Of a stretch of 64,000 nucleotides of DNA, positions 1 through 8,503 are shown one piece after another. The stretch comes from an uncultured Burkholderiales bacterium (GTDB lineage Bacteria > Pseudomonadota > Gammaproteobacteria > Burkholderiales > Burkholderiaceae_C). The translations under genes and the position numbers were made by a program. The first letter of the stretch is position 1, and the number at the start of each line of letters is the position of its first letter. The notes below the pieces were generated by a model. The model was not told where the DNA came from and made no database searches. It worked only from the letters and a program-made list of their open reading frames with translations. The DNA lies in assembly GCA_903822825.1 (NCBI GenBank), contig CAIJQQ010000022.1, positions 25,539 to 89,538 of the forward strand. The letters run 5' to 3'.

Positions 1-370
1 TTTCAGGAACAGGTTCTGGCTTGGCAGCAGGTGCAGCGGCTTCTGGCGGCTTGGCGGTGAAGGCCTTGGCCAAGTCGGCCATGCTCACGTTCATGCCTTG
101 CAAGGTGGTCAGGGTCATCTTTTGCACTTCGAGCGCCTGGATGGTGGCCTTGAGCGCCGTGCCGTTTTGTTCCAGCCAGAACTGCACGGCCTTGAGCTCT
201 TGAATGCGCTTGTCGATTTCTTCCACGTTCAGCGTGGGCGCGACCCAGCTGGACATGCCGGGGATCGCCCCCGCAGCAGGCGCGGTCTTGGACGCGGTTT
301 GCGACAGGTTTTGCAAGAAGTCAAAGCCCGGGACGAATTTGCCGAAGCCGAAAGCCGATGTGTCGCTCAT
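1..370 (-). CDS. phaM: PhaM-type polyhydroxyalkanoate granule regulatory protein (partial, C-terminus outside window)
   Basis: The visible 123 residues match the N-terminal part of the PhaM family, which sits on PHB granules, activates PHA synthase and links granules to the nucleoid. The recognisable segments are the start MSDTSAFGFGKFVPGFDFL, the central WVAPTLNVEEIDKRI stretch and the helical QFWLEQN...ALEVQKMTL region. From about residue 105 the protein becomes rich in Ala, Pro and Lys, as expected for the basic PhaM tail. The reading frame runs off the window edge, so the C-terminus is not seen. The ATG start is the first in frame. The gene lies downstream of a TonB receptor gene on the same strand, with no evident functional link. 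Confidence 0.85.
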   Translation of the reverse strand, partial: MSDTSAFGFGKFVPGFDFLQNLSQTASKTAPAAGAIPGMSSWVAPTLNVEEIDKRIQELKAVQFWLEQNGTALKATIQALEVQKMTLTTLQGMNVSMADLAKAFTAKPPEAAAPAAKPEPVPE

Positions 371-443
371 GGTGTCTCCTGTTCAGGAATAAGTGCCATT
401 AAACCAAACCGCGCCCAGTGCGAAACTGACAAGCGCTCAGTTC

Positions 444-2531
444 TCAAAAACGGTGCGTCCAGCGCAGCCGAACCGTGCGCGGCTCGGCCGGGTGCACATG
501 CCGGTCCAGCAAGCCCTGAGCGCTTTCGCCCGCGAGCCTGGACACATAGGCGTACTCGATGTCGTTGACCCGGCGGTCAAGCAGGTTGTACACATCAAGC
601 GCCCACTGCTCATGCTTAGATGTGCGGTAGCCCACGCGCAAGTTGACCCAGGCCGCAGCGGGGGCGCGCCAGCTGTTGTCTTCCACCAGCGGTCTCGCAC
701 CCCAATAGCGCAAGCGCAGCGCGCCCGACCACGGACCTTGCCCGTCCCAGCTCAAACCCAGATTGGCCGTGGTGCTGGCAGCACCGGGAATGTAAGGGCC
801 CGCCAGATCGCCATCGGTGAATCGGGCTTGCGACCAGGCCAGATCGGCGTCGATCGCCCAGTGCGCGTTGAGCGCCACGAAATGGTGCCATTCCACACCA
901 CGCCGCCGCGAGGGTCGCGAGGGCTCGGTGGTGCCCGCATCGCCCACAAACAGCAACTCCGACGCCATGCGCAGCTGCCACAAGGCCAGCGTGGACTTCC
1001 AGCCAGGCAGCCATTCGCTGCGCAGGCCGATTTCTTCGCCCCGGGTGCGCACCAGCGGCGACACCGACTGCAATGCACTCACGGTATCTGCCGGGTCCAC
1101 GCGCAAGGTGGTGCCACGGGCATCGTTGGAGTGGTAACCCTGCCCATGGTTGGCGTAAAACTCTGAGCCGCGCCAAGGCCCCAGCACCACCGACAGTTTG
1201 GGCGAGAGCAAGGCGCTTTGCGCCTGCCCGCTGTTGGCGGCCAGATTCGACTGGACCTTGAACCGATAGGCATCGCCACGCACACCCGCTGTGGTGCGCA
1301 GCCAGTCGTTCCAGCGCAGCTCGCTCTCGGCCCACAAGCCCAGGCTTTGCTGCTGCACGCGGTCTTCGCGCACCGTGCCCAAGCGCTCGCGTTGGTGCGT
1401 GCGGTACAGACCCACCGGGGCCAAATCGTCGGCACGGGCCTGCACGCCCCAAGCGTGGCGCACGTCCAAACCTTGCCATGTGCTGGCCCAGTGGCGGCTG
1501 TGCGCGCCGCCTGCGGCCGTGCGCCGCTCGGCCTGCTGGAACTGGTCGCCCACCGGGCACGTCGCTTGGGCATCGGTCAGGCAATAGGTGAAGTTGGACC
1601 ACAGATCGAGCGCCGACTGCAGCGCCCACAACTCGGTTTTGCGGTGCACACCGTCCTGCACCTGCGTCCATTCGCCCGAGAGGCTGTAACGCTGCGTGAC
1701 GCCGCCTGCCGTCGGGTCCAGGCTGTCGTAGCGGCCAATCAAGCCCTGATTCAGCGCACGCTGCGGCACCTGGTCGGTCGAGGTCCAACGGCCTTGGTAG
1801 GCCATGGCCGTGATCGAAAAGCCTTGCGCGGCCGTGCCTTCGCTGTAACGCAGCACGCCATTGAGCTTGCGGTAGTTCTCGGGCACGGTCCAGGGGCCGT
1901 TGTTGTGGAACAGCTCCAAGCCGTACAGCCATTGACCTGTTGCTTCTGGGCTGGCCTTGAGCGAATCGGCGAGCAAGGTGCGCACGTAGCCGCCAGGCCC
2001 CACCGTCACTTGGGCCAGGCCCGCATCCAAGTTGCGGCGCAGGTCGATGCGCGCCGAGCCAGCCGAAGCAAAGTCGCCGTCTTCGGCAAAGTACGGCCCC
2101 TTGCGGTAGCGCACCTGCTGGACGAGTTCCGGGATCAAAAAGTTCAGGTCGGTGTAGCCTTGGCCGTGCGCGTGGCTGGGCATGTTGACCGGCACGCCCG
2201 CCACCCACGTGGCGAAGTCGGTGCCATGGTCCAAGTTGAAGCCGCGCAAGAAGTATTGGTTGGCCTTGCCATCGCCCGCATGCTGGGTCACCAGCAAGCC
2301 GGGCACCATCTCCAGCACCTCGCCGGGGCGCAAGAGCGGCACCAGCGCCAGCCGCTCGGCAGAGACCACGCCCTCGCTGGCGGATTGTGCGACGCCAGAG
2401 AGGTCTTCGGCGCGGGCGCGGATGTCGAGGGTGGGCACCGCCTCGGCGCAGCTTACCCTGGGCATCGCAGCCCCCAAAAACAAAGCCGCCCCACACAGGG
2501 CGACTTGCCGTGAACGGCTGCGTCTGGACAT
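444..2531 (-). CDS. TonB-dependent outer-membrane receptor
   Basis: This 695-residue protein has a signal peptide (basic MSRRSRSR then a hydrophobic stretch ending near VSCAEA). A plug domain follows at about residues 40-150, with the receptor signature NQYFLRGFNLDHGTDFA, and then a long beta-barrel ending in a terminal Phe (WTHRF), the usual outer-membrane C-terminus. I chose the ATG that overlaps the stop codon of the upstream PCuAC gene (TGATG), which implies translational coupling. Long upstream extensions of the frame are not supported. Being fused in expression to PCuAC and YcnI genes points to copper, or a copper chelate, as the substrate. That substrate is inference; the receptor class is clear. 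Confidence 0.88.
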   Translation of the reverse strand: MSRRSRSRQVALCGAALFLGAAMPRVSCAEAVPTLDIRARAEDLSGVAQSASEGVVSAERLALVPLLRPGEVLEMVPGLLVTQHAGDGKANQYFLRGFNLDHGTDFATWVAGVPVNMPSHAHGQGYTDLNFLIPELVQQVRYRKGPYFAEDGDFASAGSARIDLRRNLDAGLAQVTVGPGGYVRTLLADSLKASPEATGQWLYGLELFHNNGPWTVPENYRKLNGVLRYSEGTAAQGFSITAMAYQGRWTSTDQVPQRALNQGLIGRYDSLDPTAGGVTQRYSLSGEWTQVQDGVHRKTELWALQSALDLWSNFTYCLTDAQATCPVGDQFQQAERRTAAGGAHSRHWASTWQGLDVRHAWGVQARADDLAPVGLYRTHQRERLGTVREDRVQQQSLGLWAESELRWNDWLRTTAGVRGDAYRFKVQSNLAANSGQAQSALLSPKLSVVLGPWRGSEFYANHGQGYHSNDARGTTLRVDPADTVSALQSVSPLVRTRGEEIGLRSEWLPGWKSTLALWQLRMASELLFVGDAGTTEPSRPSRRRGVEWHHFVALNAHWAIDADLAWSQARFTDGDLAGPYIPGAASTTANLGLSWDGQGPWSGALRLRYWGARPLVEDNSWRAPAAAWVNLRVGYRTSKHEQWALDVYNLLDRRVNDIEYAYVSRLAGESAQGLLDRHVHPAEPRTVRLRWTHRF

Positions 2532-2995
2532 CAGTGCTTGTGGTCGCCTTGGCCCTGCGGCATGCCGGTGGTCACGGGCACGCTGACCTGCTGCTTTGTT
2601 TCCAAGCCTTTGGCGTCCTTGAAGGTCAAGGTCAGGGCCACGCTGCTGCCCATCATCAGCGGGGCTTTCAGGTCCATCAGCATCAGGTGGAAGCTGCCGG
2701 GCTTGAGCTCGACCGCTTGGTTGGCAGGCAGGTCCAGCGCAGGGATGGCGCGCATTTGCATGACCGAGCCGTCCATCTTCATTTCGTGCACTTCGGCCAC
2801 ACCCGCCACGGGTGTGGACACCCCGACCAAACGGGTGGCTTGGGGTGCAGTGAGTTTCATGAAAGCGCCCGTGGCCTTTTGGCCCTGCACGGTGGCGCGG
2901 GCCCAACCGCCCTCGACCTTGACTTGGGCCAAGGCGACGCCAGCGATGCAAAGGCCGGCCATCAAGGCTGCGATTCGTTTGAAAGTGTTGTTCAT
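2531..2995 (-). CDS. Periplasmic copper chaperone PCu(A)C
   Basis: This 154-residue exported protein belongs to the PCuAC family, which carries Cu(I) in the periplasm and commonly supplies cytochrome oxidase. A signal peptide covers roughly residues 1-23 (MNNTFKRIAALMAGLCIAGVALA). The mature part shows the family's copper ligands: HEM near residue 75, a run of Met residues, then FHLML (HxM-type pair) about 30 residues later. A His-rich tail (GQGDHKH) may add binding capacity. The gene follows the ycnI-like gene by 55 bases and overlaps the TonB receptor start by one base, so the three are probably co-transcribed. An upstream in-frame extension was rejected because it would precede the signal peptide. 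Confidence 0.88.
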   Translation of the reverse strand: MNNTFKRIAALMAGLCIAGVALAQVKVEGGWARATVQGQKATGAFMKLTAPQATRLVGVSTPVAGVAEVHEMKMDGSVMQMRAIPALDLPANQAVELKPGSFHLMLMDLKAPLMMGSSVALTLTFKDAKGLETKQQVSVPVTTGMPQGQGDHKH

Positions 2996-3050
2996 GGGTG
3001 TCCTTGTGTAGAGGGATTGTCTTCGATCCGCGTGAAAGTCATGGGGCAAG

Positions 3051-3605
3051 TCAGTGCGCGTGTGCAGCTGCACCTGCGCTGGGCATGACTTCGAGCAAGG
3101 CAGCGGGCGATTTCAGGTCCGACAGCTTTTGCCCTGGCTTGGGCACCTCCGTCCAATCCATTCGGCCTTGCTCGCACAGCTGCTGCACCGGCCAGTACAT
3201 CACCCCTGCTTGCGCAGGCAAGGTCCCCACCAGCACGAATTCGTCGTAGTGGCCGTTGGGCAGCATGTCGTCGGCCGTTTTGGCAGTCCAGCTGATGCGG
3301 GTGACGTCTTCGGTGATGGTGCGGCCATGGCTGGTGTAGGGCTGCGCCAACTTGTCGCGGGTCACCTCCAGACGCCAGCCCGCCTTGGGCATGGGTTTGG
3401 CACCCTGCACGCCTGCCGGGATGTCGACCACGATCTGGCGTGTGGGTGACGCGCCGCAACCGTGGCTCACCTTGAATGTGGCCTTGTAACTCTGGCCAGC
3501 GGTGGCCACCTGGTACTCGAGCACGGTGTGGGCCGAAGCCCCCCAACCCAGACCTGAGCCCAAGAGAGCCACCATGGCGCACAACAGGGGATTGAAAAGT
3601 TTCAT
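3051..3605 (-). CDS. YcnI-like copper-binding protein (DUF1775)
   Basis: The 184-residue product has a signal peptide ending at GASA-H. The mature protein therefore starts with His, the key copper ligand in YcnI-type proteins (mature start HTVLEYQVA). The DUF1775 pattern continues with SHGCG, a proline-rich strand (VDIPAGVQGAKPMPKAGW) and a conserved Trp in ISWTA. The C-terminus is His/Ala-rich (AAAHAH). YcnI proteins bind Cu(II) at the membrane face and are often encoded with PCuAC, exactly as here. The gene begins 12 bases downstream of the larger TonB receptor, consistent with one operon from 5942 to 444. Family assignment is firm; the exact role in import versus tolerance is not known. 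Confidence 0.87.
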   Translation of the reverse strand: MKLFNPLLCAMVALLGSGLGWGASAHTVLEYQVATAGQSYKATFKVSHGCGASPTRQIVVDIPAGVQGAKPMPKAGWRLEVTRDKLAQPYTSHGRTITEDVTRISWTAKTADDMLPNGHYDEFVLVGTLPAQAGVMYWPVQQLCEQGRMDWTEVPKPGQKLSDLKSPAALLEVMPSAGAAAHAH

Positions 3606-3617
3606 GGTCGGTGTCCT

Positions 3618-5942
3618 TTAAAAATGGGCCTTCAGCTCAGCTGTGGTGCTGCGCTGGGGGTAGGGGTGGAAGTTCCAGTACTTGTCGTTGTTCAGGTTGT
3701 CGATGCCAAAGGCGGCGACCAGCTTGGGCGTGATTTGCCAACGGGTGCGAACGTCCATGGTGGTGAAGGGGCTCACGCCCATGTAGGCATCCCCGTTCAC
3801 ATCCGAGTTGTTGAGCGTGCGGAACTGTTGGCCGCTGTAGCGCACCGCCACCGAGCTGGTCCAGGCGGCATTCCAGCGGTACGCCGCCAGCAAAGTCGCT
3901 CGCCACTTGGGAATGTTGGGCTGCATTTTTCCCAGGGTGTCGCCAACCACGGCCACAAAGCCCTGGTTGGCCTTGATCACCGAATCGGCATAGGTCACGC
4001 TGCCCGTCAGATCGAGCCCCGGCAAGCCGAAGCTGGTGACTGTAAAAGCGCCCTCCAAGCCTCTGGTCTGGATGCGGTCCACGTTTTGCACGCGGCTGAT
4101 GGTCTTGTTGCCCGCAGCGGGGTCGACCACCGACTGCGAATAAATGCCGTCTTGTGTGTCTTCGGCAAATGCCGTCAGACGCCACTGGGCTTTGTCCAGG
4201 TTCTTCTCGTAGCTCAGCTCTTGGGTCCACGATTTTTCAGGACGCAGGTTCGGGTCGTTGATGTACTGCGAGTTGGTGGTCGAAGTGGCGCCGTACAGCT
4301 CGTTCACGGTGGGCATGCGCACGGCGCGGCCCACGGCGTATTTGAGGAAGGCGTCCTCGGCGATCTGTTTGGACAAGGCCGCTTTGGGCGACAGGTGGTT
4401 CTCGCTGCGGTTTGCAAAAGCCAAGTTGCTGCTGGCCGAGAAGCGCGTCAAGCCTTGCGTGGCGCTCCAGTGTTCCGCCCGCAAGCCCAGTACGGCGCGC
4501 CAGTCAGGGGCAAAGCGCCAAGTGTCTTGCGCGTACAGGCTTTGCAGCTGGGTGCGGCCGCCCACTTCGCTGGCCACGCTGCCTGCAGCGTCGGTGGTCC
4601 AGTTACCTGCGATGTTGGACGTCAGGTAGCGCAGCTTGTAGCTGTCTTGCTGCGCGCCAAAATCCACAACGTGTTCGCCTTTGGGTCCTTGCGGGCGCCA
4701 AGTGCCACGCAAAGCCAGGTTGTTCCAACCCGTGCCCGAGCCGTCAGCGATGGTGCCCGCGCCGCCTGTTGCGGCGTTGGGCAAGGTGTTGCTGCCAGCA
4801 TTCTGGCGTTTGGTGTCCGAGCCGTAGTCGTACAGGCTGGCGGCCACTTCCCAGTCGAAGGTGCCTTGCGTGCGGCTCTTGATCGACAGGCCGTGCAGGG
4901 TGTGGCTGAGCTTTTCGTTGGTGAGGGCAAAATCACCCCCGTTGAGCGCCGCGTAGCTGCGGCCACCGATGTTGATCGCGCCGCTCGTGACGGTTTGGCC
5001 CGAGGCATTGGTGAGGTAAGACTGCGGACGGCCCTCGGACGTGTTTTGCCAGATGCCCAACGAATACGTGGCACGCACGGTGGGGCTGAAGTCATAGGCC
5101 ACTTTGGCTTTCACATGGTCTTGCACCGTGTGGTACTGGGTGAGCGCTCCCAAAATCAGCCAGGGCACATTCGCACTGTTCAAGCCTGCAACGGCACCCG
5201 TCACCGCCGTGCCTGCTGACCCCACCGTGCCGGTGCTCACGGTGCGTGTGGCAAAGGTCAAGGGCTGGCCCTGGCTGTCGGTGTGGTTCAGGTTGACAAA
5301 CCACGACCAGTCGCCCGAGCGGCTGCCCAAGGACGCGCTGGACTGCCAGCCGCCATAAGTGGCGTGGGTGTTGTACAGGTCAAAGGGTTGGTGCGAGTAG
5401 CCCATCTTGACCGATCCTTCGAGTTTTTCGGGCATTTTGGTCGTGTACTCGACCACCGCGCCCACCGAGTTGCCTGGGTAAGCGGCAGAAAACGGGCCGT
5501 ACATCACGTCCACGCGCTCGATTTCTTCGGGCGTGACCATGCCCCAGCGCGGCGCAAAGCTCAGGCCGCTGACGCCGTTGCCCAGGTAGTTGCTCAGCAA
5601 CATGCCGTCGGCATACACCGCCGAGCGGGCGGTGTTGCCGGTGCCCGAGGCGCGGCTGGACAAGATGGCGTGGTTGTAGTCGCCGATGTAGCGCTTGCGC
5701 ACCAAGAGGCTGGGGAAGTATTTGAGCGCATCTTCGCTGTCGGTGGCGTTGATGTTTTGCGCGATCTGCGCTGCGGTGATGCCCTCCATGGTGGCCGGGA
5801 TTTGGGTGGGCAGCGAGGTGGGGTGTTGACTGACGATGGTGACTACGCCAGCGTCTTTGCGGGGGGCGTGGTCAGCTTGTTGGGCGGAGGTGACAAAGGG
5901 GTAAGCCAGGGCCAGGCCCAAGGCGATGCGGGTTTTGCGCAC
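3618..5942 (-). CDS. TonB-dependent outer-membrane receptor (large, 774 aa)
   Basis: The 774-residue protein has an N-terminal signal (RKTRIALGLALAYPFVTSA). The plug domain (about residues 45-170) contains ALKYFPSLLVRKRYIGD, SSRASGT and EEIERVDVMYGPFSA, and a barrel follows that ends in AELKAHF. The start is GTG, with AGGAA a few bases upstream. The gene heads the copper-type cluster and is followed 12 bases later by the ycnI-like gene. Two different receptors in one operon suggest either two forms of the same metal ligand or partly redundant uptake. The metal specificity is inferred from neighbours. I could not find a distinctive copper-binding motif such as that of OprC in the visible sequence. 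Confidence 0.88.
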   Translation of the reverse strand: MRKTRIALGLALAYPFVTSAQQADHAPRKDAGVVTIVSQHPTSLPTQIPATMEGITAAQIAQNINATDSEDALKYFPSLLVRKRYIGDYNHAILSSRASGTGNTARSAVYADGMLLSNYLGNGVSGLSFAPRWGMVTPEEIERVDVMYGPFSAAYPGNSVGAVVEYTTKMPEKLEGSVKMGYSHQPFDLYNTHATYGGWQSSASLGSRSGDWSWFVNLNHTDSQGQPLTFATRTVSTGTVGSAGTAVTGAVAGLNSANVPWLILGALTQYHTVQDHVKAKVAYDFSPTVRATYSLGIWQNTSEGRPQSYLTNASGQTVTSGAINIGGRSYAALNGGDFALTNEKLSHTLHGLSIKSRTQGTFDWEVAASLYDYGSDTKRQNAGSNTLPNAATGGAGTIADGSGTGWNNLALRGTWRPQGPKGEHVVDFGAQQDSYKLRYLTSNIAGNWTTDAAGSVASEVGGRTQLQSLYAQDTWRFAPDWRAVLGLRAEHWSATQGLTRFSASSNLAFANRSENHLSPKAALSKQIAEDAFLKYAVGRAVRMPTVNELYGATSTTNSQYINDPNLRPEKSWTQELSYEKNLDKAQWRLTAFAEDTQDGIYSQSVVDPAAGNKTISRVQNVDRIQTRGLEGAFTVTSFGLPGLDLTGSVTYADSVIKANQGFVAVVGDTLGKMQPNIPKWRATLLAAYRWNAAWTSSVAVRYSGQQFRTLNNSDVNGDAYMGVSPFTTMDVRTRWQITPKLVAAFGIDNLNNDKYWNFHPYPQRSTTAELKAHF

Positions 5943-6014
5943 GAGAATTCCTGAAAACGAAACACGAGCGACGCGGCCAAGCGGCTTTCACCGCGGCGGC
6001 GTCAAGGCGAAGGT

Positions 6015-6371
6015 TCAGGAAAGTGCAGGCGGGCCGCGTGGCGGCAGGGGCGAGCCGGTCAGCCAGGCGATGTGGGCTGACGGAGCAGGGCGCAGAGCAT
6101 GGGCCAAGGCGCTCACGGGTGCAAAACCCAACACCACGGCAGGGGGCGGTGCGCTCACATGGGTGCACAGAGGGCAGTCCATGCCGCCCGACGAGGTGTT
6201 GCTGTCGCCCGCGTCGTCCGACATCACCATCTTCATGCCGCCCATGGCCGAGCAGACCATCTGGGTGGCTTGGGGTTTGACCAAGGGCGAAGCCACCGAG
6301 ACCCCGATGAACAAAGCAAACCACACCAGCACGAGGCGGGTGATCAGGTGTGCGTTGCGCAGGGTTTGCAT
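6015..6371 (-). CDS. DUF2946 family protein
   Basis: This is a 118-residue protein with an N-terminal hydrophobic segment (residues about 10-28) and a CxxC pair in MDCPLCTH, with Met-rich flanks (MVCSAMGGMKMVMS). This is the usual DUF2946 pattern: a small exported or membrane-anchored protein with a Cys/His/Met cluster, often near copper genes. It lies 72 bases upstream of the large TonB receptor on the same strand, so it may lead the operon. The Cys and Met content fits soft-metal binding, but no function is established for the family. Its C-terminus is Pro/Arg rich. Confidence 0.75.
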   Translation of the reverse strand: MQTLRNAHLITRLVLVWFALFIGVSVASPLVKPQATQMVCSAMGGMKMVMSDDAGDSNTSSGGMDCPLCTHVSAPPPAVVLGFAPVSALAHALRPAPSAHIAWLTGSPLPPRGPPALS

Positions 6372-6386
6372 GCCAAAGATTTTAAG

Positions 6387-6752
6387 TCACCAACATAAGC
6401 TGAGCAGCCAGACTGCAAAGACCAACCAGGTGAACACAAAAACCGCCGCTGTCACATGGTTGCGCGGTTTGTTGGCCAATCGAGCGGCTTGTTCGCGGGC
6501 ATCCGCCAGAAGTTGTGGTGGCAACAGCCGAATCACCAACCACAAACCTGCGGGCACGATCAGCAGGTCATCCAGATGGCCAAGCACGGGAATGAAGTCG
6601 GGAATCAAATCGATCGGACTCAAGGCATAAGCGGCCACGAGCATTGCCAAAAAGCGGATACCCCAAGAACAGCGCGGATCCTTGGCTGCGAAATACACCG
6701 TGATGACATCCGACTTGATCTGCTGTGCCCAAATTTTCAGCTTTTGAAACAT
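6387..6752 (-). CDS. YkvA family small membrane protein (DUF1232)
   Basis: The protein has about 121 residues with the DUF1232 core: YALSPIDLIPDFIPVLGHLDDL followed by a hydrophobic segment. A second transmembrane helix lies at the C-terminus (AAVFVFTWLVFAVWLLSL). Function of the family is unknown. Two in-frame ATGs nine bases apart (6761 and 6752) are possible; neither has a clear Shine-Dalgarno sequence. I chose the one giving the common start MFQKLK. Its stop lies 15 bases from the DUF2946 start, so these two could be co-transcribed. Confidence 0.8.
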   Translation of the reverse strand: MFQKLKIWAQQIKSDVITVYFAAKDPRCSWGIRFLAMLVAAYALSPIDLIPDFIPVLGHLDDLLIVPAGLWLVIRLLPPQLLADAREQAARLANKPRNHVTAAVFVFTWLVFAVWLLSLCW

Positions 6753-6897
6753 GGCAATCATGCTAAAGCATAAAAGCCGCAGTGCGAGCCCACGCCAACA
6801 GATGGTCCTGCAAGCCATCGCTCACCGGTCATCTAAGTGACGGCAACGCGGAATGCCAGCCGTTAATCTTTAGACTTTGCCTTGTTTAGGAACCACC

Positions 6898-7548
6898 ATG
6901 CTCAAACTCTGCGGCTTCGCAGCCAGCAATTACCACAACAAAGTCAAATTCGCCCTGATGGAAAAAGGCGTGCCCTTTGAAGAAGAGTTGGCCTGGGTGG
7001 GTGCCACCGACGCGTCGGCCAGCCCCTTGGGCAAGGTGCCCTACCTCAAGACCGAGCAGGGCGCGATCTGCGAATCGGCCGTGATGCTGGAGTACATCGA
7101 GCAAAAGTACCCGCAAAACCCCCTGCTGCCCGCCGACCCGTTTGCTGCGGGCAAGGTGCGTGAGCTGGCGCTGTTTTTGGACCTGCACCTGGAACTGGTC
7201 GCACGCAACCTTTACCCCGAAGCCTTTTTTGGCGGCAAGGTGAGTGATTCGGTCAAAGAAAAAGTCGGTGCGCAACTTGAGAAAAACGTCGCAGCCTTTG
7301 CCAAGCTGGCCAAGTTCTCGCCTTTTGTGGCGGGCGACAGCCTGACGCTGGCCGACTGCGCGGCCGTCACGCACTTGCCATTGGTCTCGGGTGCCACCAA
7401 GCTGATTTACGGCAAAGACTTTTTGGCCGACACACCCTCCCGCGAGTATCTGAAGATGATGGGCGAGCGCCCCCACATGCAAACCATCAACGCCGACCGC
7501 AAAGCCAACATGGAATTGATGATGTCGCGCATGAAAGCCAAAAGCTAA
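6898..7548 (+). CDS. Glutathione S-transferase family protein
   Basis: The 216-residue cytosolic protein has an N-terminal thioredoxin-fold domain (about residues 1-75). It includes the CGFAASNYHNKVKFAL segment in the position of the catalytic Ser/Cys, and the ESAVMLEYIEQKYP motif that contacts the gamma-glutamyl group. An all-helical C-terminal domain follows, with the conserved hydrophobic capping segment DSLTLADCAAV. Substrate cannot be told from sequence. It is transcribed alone: upstream genes are on the other strand, and the next gene is 114 bases away behind its own probable promoter. I took the ATG giving MLKLCGF; an upstream in-frame extension lacks family similarity. Confidence 0.88.
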   Translation: MLKLCGFAASNYHNKVKFALMEKGVPFEEELAWVGATDASASPLGKVPYLKTEQGAICESAVMLEYIEQKYPQNPLLPADPFAAGKVRELALFLDLHLELVARNLYPEAFFGGKVSDSVKEKVGAQLEKNVAAFAKLAKFSPFVAGDSLTLADCAAVTHLPLVSGATKLIYGKDFLADTPSREYLKMMGERPHMQTINADRKANMELMMSRMKAKS

Positions 7549-7615
7549 GTCTGTGCGTTTGAGCACCTGATGTGCATCGTCCCTGCCCGTGGCCTGTGCC
7601 ACGCGGCAGGCGGCA

Positions 7616-7629
7616 TTGACCCACATCAA
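7616..7629 (+). promoter_or_regulatory. FNR/ANR-like box upstream of the DksA-like gene
   Basis: The bases TTGACCCACATCAA match the FNR/ANR consensus TTGAT-N4-ATCAA at nine of ten positions. The centre is about 41 bases before position 7664, close to the -41.5 spacing of class II activation. A weak -10 (TAGGAT, 7651-7656) sits where it should. The same TAGGAT also offers AGGA as a ribosome-binding site for the ATG at 7663. Oxygen-responsive control of the next genes is inference. Confidence 0.45.
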
Positions 7630-7662
7630 TACCGCGTCGAGAGCGGTGCCTAGGATGAAGCC

Positions 7663-8034
7663 ATGACTTCATCCGATACCCCAACCCCCAACCTCCACCG
7701 AGAGCGGCTCTTTCACGAACGGGCAGAGCTCCTGCACCGCATGGCTCAAGAGCGCGGCGGCCTGGTCTCGCGCGCCGACATGGCGGCCGAGCACGATGTG
7801 CGCGATTTGGAGAACCGGGCCCAGGCCTTCTCCGAGCGCGACGACGAATTCGCCATGAACGAACACGAGACCGCCGAGCTGGGGGCGTTTGAAGAAGCAT
7901 TGGCCCGTCTGGACGCAGGGCACTACGGCGAATGCAAGGACTGCAGCGCGCCCATCCCAGAGGCGCGACTGGCCGCGTATCCGGTGGCGCTGCGCTGCCT
8001 GGGCTGCCAGACCACGTTCGAAAAAAACCACTGA
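7663..8034 (+). CDS. DksA/TraR-type C4 zinc-finger protein
   Basis: This 123-residue protein has a helical N-terminal half (coiled-coil-like, charged) and a C-terminal four-cysteine zinc finger, CKDC...CLGC (about residues 89-116). This is the layout of DksA/TraR proteins, which bind in the RNA polymerase secondary channel. DksA itself is about 150 residues, so this is a shorter paralogue. The acidic tip has EHDVRD near residue 42 and ERDDEFAMNEHE near residue 58, and I could not confirm the DksA DxxDxA motif in its usual place. It is followed by the eRF1-like gene after 18 bases. An AGGA ribosome-binding site lies seven bases before the ATG. Confidence 0.82.
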   Translation: MTSSDTPTPNLHRERLFHERAELLHRMAQERGGLVSRADMAAEHDVRDLENRAQAFSERDDEFAMNEHETAELGAFEEALARLDAGHYGECKDCSAPIPEARLAAYPVALRCLGCQTTFEKNH

Positions 8035-8052
8035 TCCGAAAAGGCATTGAGC

Positions 8053-8427
8053 ATGAGCACTTTCCACGCCCTCGTCTGGATCGACCACAAGGAATCGCAC
8101 GTTCTGATGTTCGACCACGAACACCTCGAGTCCCAGCGCATCCCATCGCGCAGCCACCACAAGCACTCGGGCAAGGCGAATGAGCACGCGGCTTATTTCA
8201 CCGAGGTGGCGCAAGCCCTGCAGGGCAGCCACGAAGTGCTGCTGACCGGGCCGAGCACCGCCCGCACGGAGTTCTTGGAGTGGTGCAAGCACCACCGCAG
8301 CGACACGGCCAAACGGATCGTGGACAACATCCCGGCCGACCACCCGACCGACAAGCAATTGGTGGCGCTGGCCCGGCAGTACTTCAAGAAGTTCGACAAC
8401 ATGGCACCCGACCCCGGCCAATTGTGA
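8053..8427 (+). CDS. eRF1-like 'translational machinery' protein
   Basis: The 124-residue protein resembles the small bacterial proteins annotated as translational machinery proteins, which keep an eRF1/Dom34-like fold. The start MSTFHALVWIDHKESHVL, the His-rich SRSHHKHSGK loop and the GPSTARTEFLEWCKHH segment fit that family. Its biochemical role is not established. Similar genes often sit with stress or low-oxygen genes, and here it follows the DksA-like gene by 18 bases in a probable two-gene operon. A TTG six bases upstream is in frame, but the ATG is the better start. Confidence 0.7.
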   Translation: MSTFHALVWIDHKESHVLMFDHEHLESQRIPSRSHHKHSGKANEHAAYFTEVAQALQGSHEVLLTGPSTARTEFLEWCKHHRSDTAKRIVDNIPADHPTDKQLVALARQYFKKFDNMAPDPGQL

Positions 8428-8503
8428 TTGGGGCTGCGCAGCACCGGTCAATGGCCCTTTGCCAGCGCTGCCGCAACGGCCACAGGCTGCTATGCTTTGC
8501 CGC

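Noticed and set aside
3624..5219. Long plus-strand open frame antisense to the large TonB receptor (and similar frames at 13452-14957, 61734-63146 and 16930-18102 minus)
   Set aside because: Low-complexity His/Val/Arg/Gly-rich translations with no family match. They are antisense shadows of well-supported genes in GC-rich DNA.
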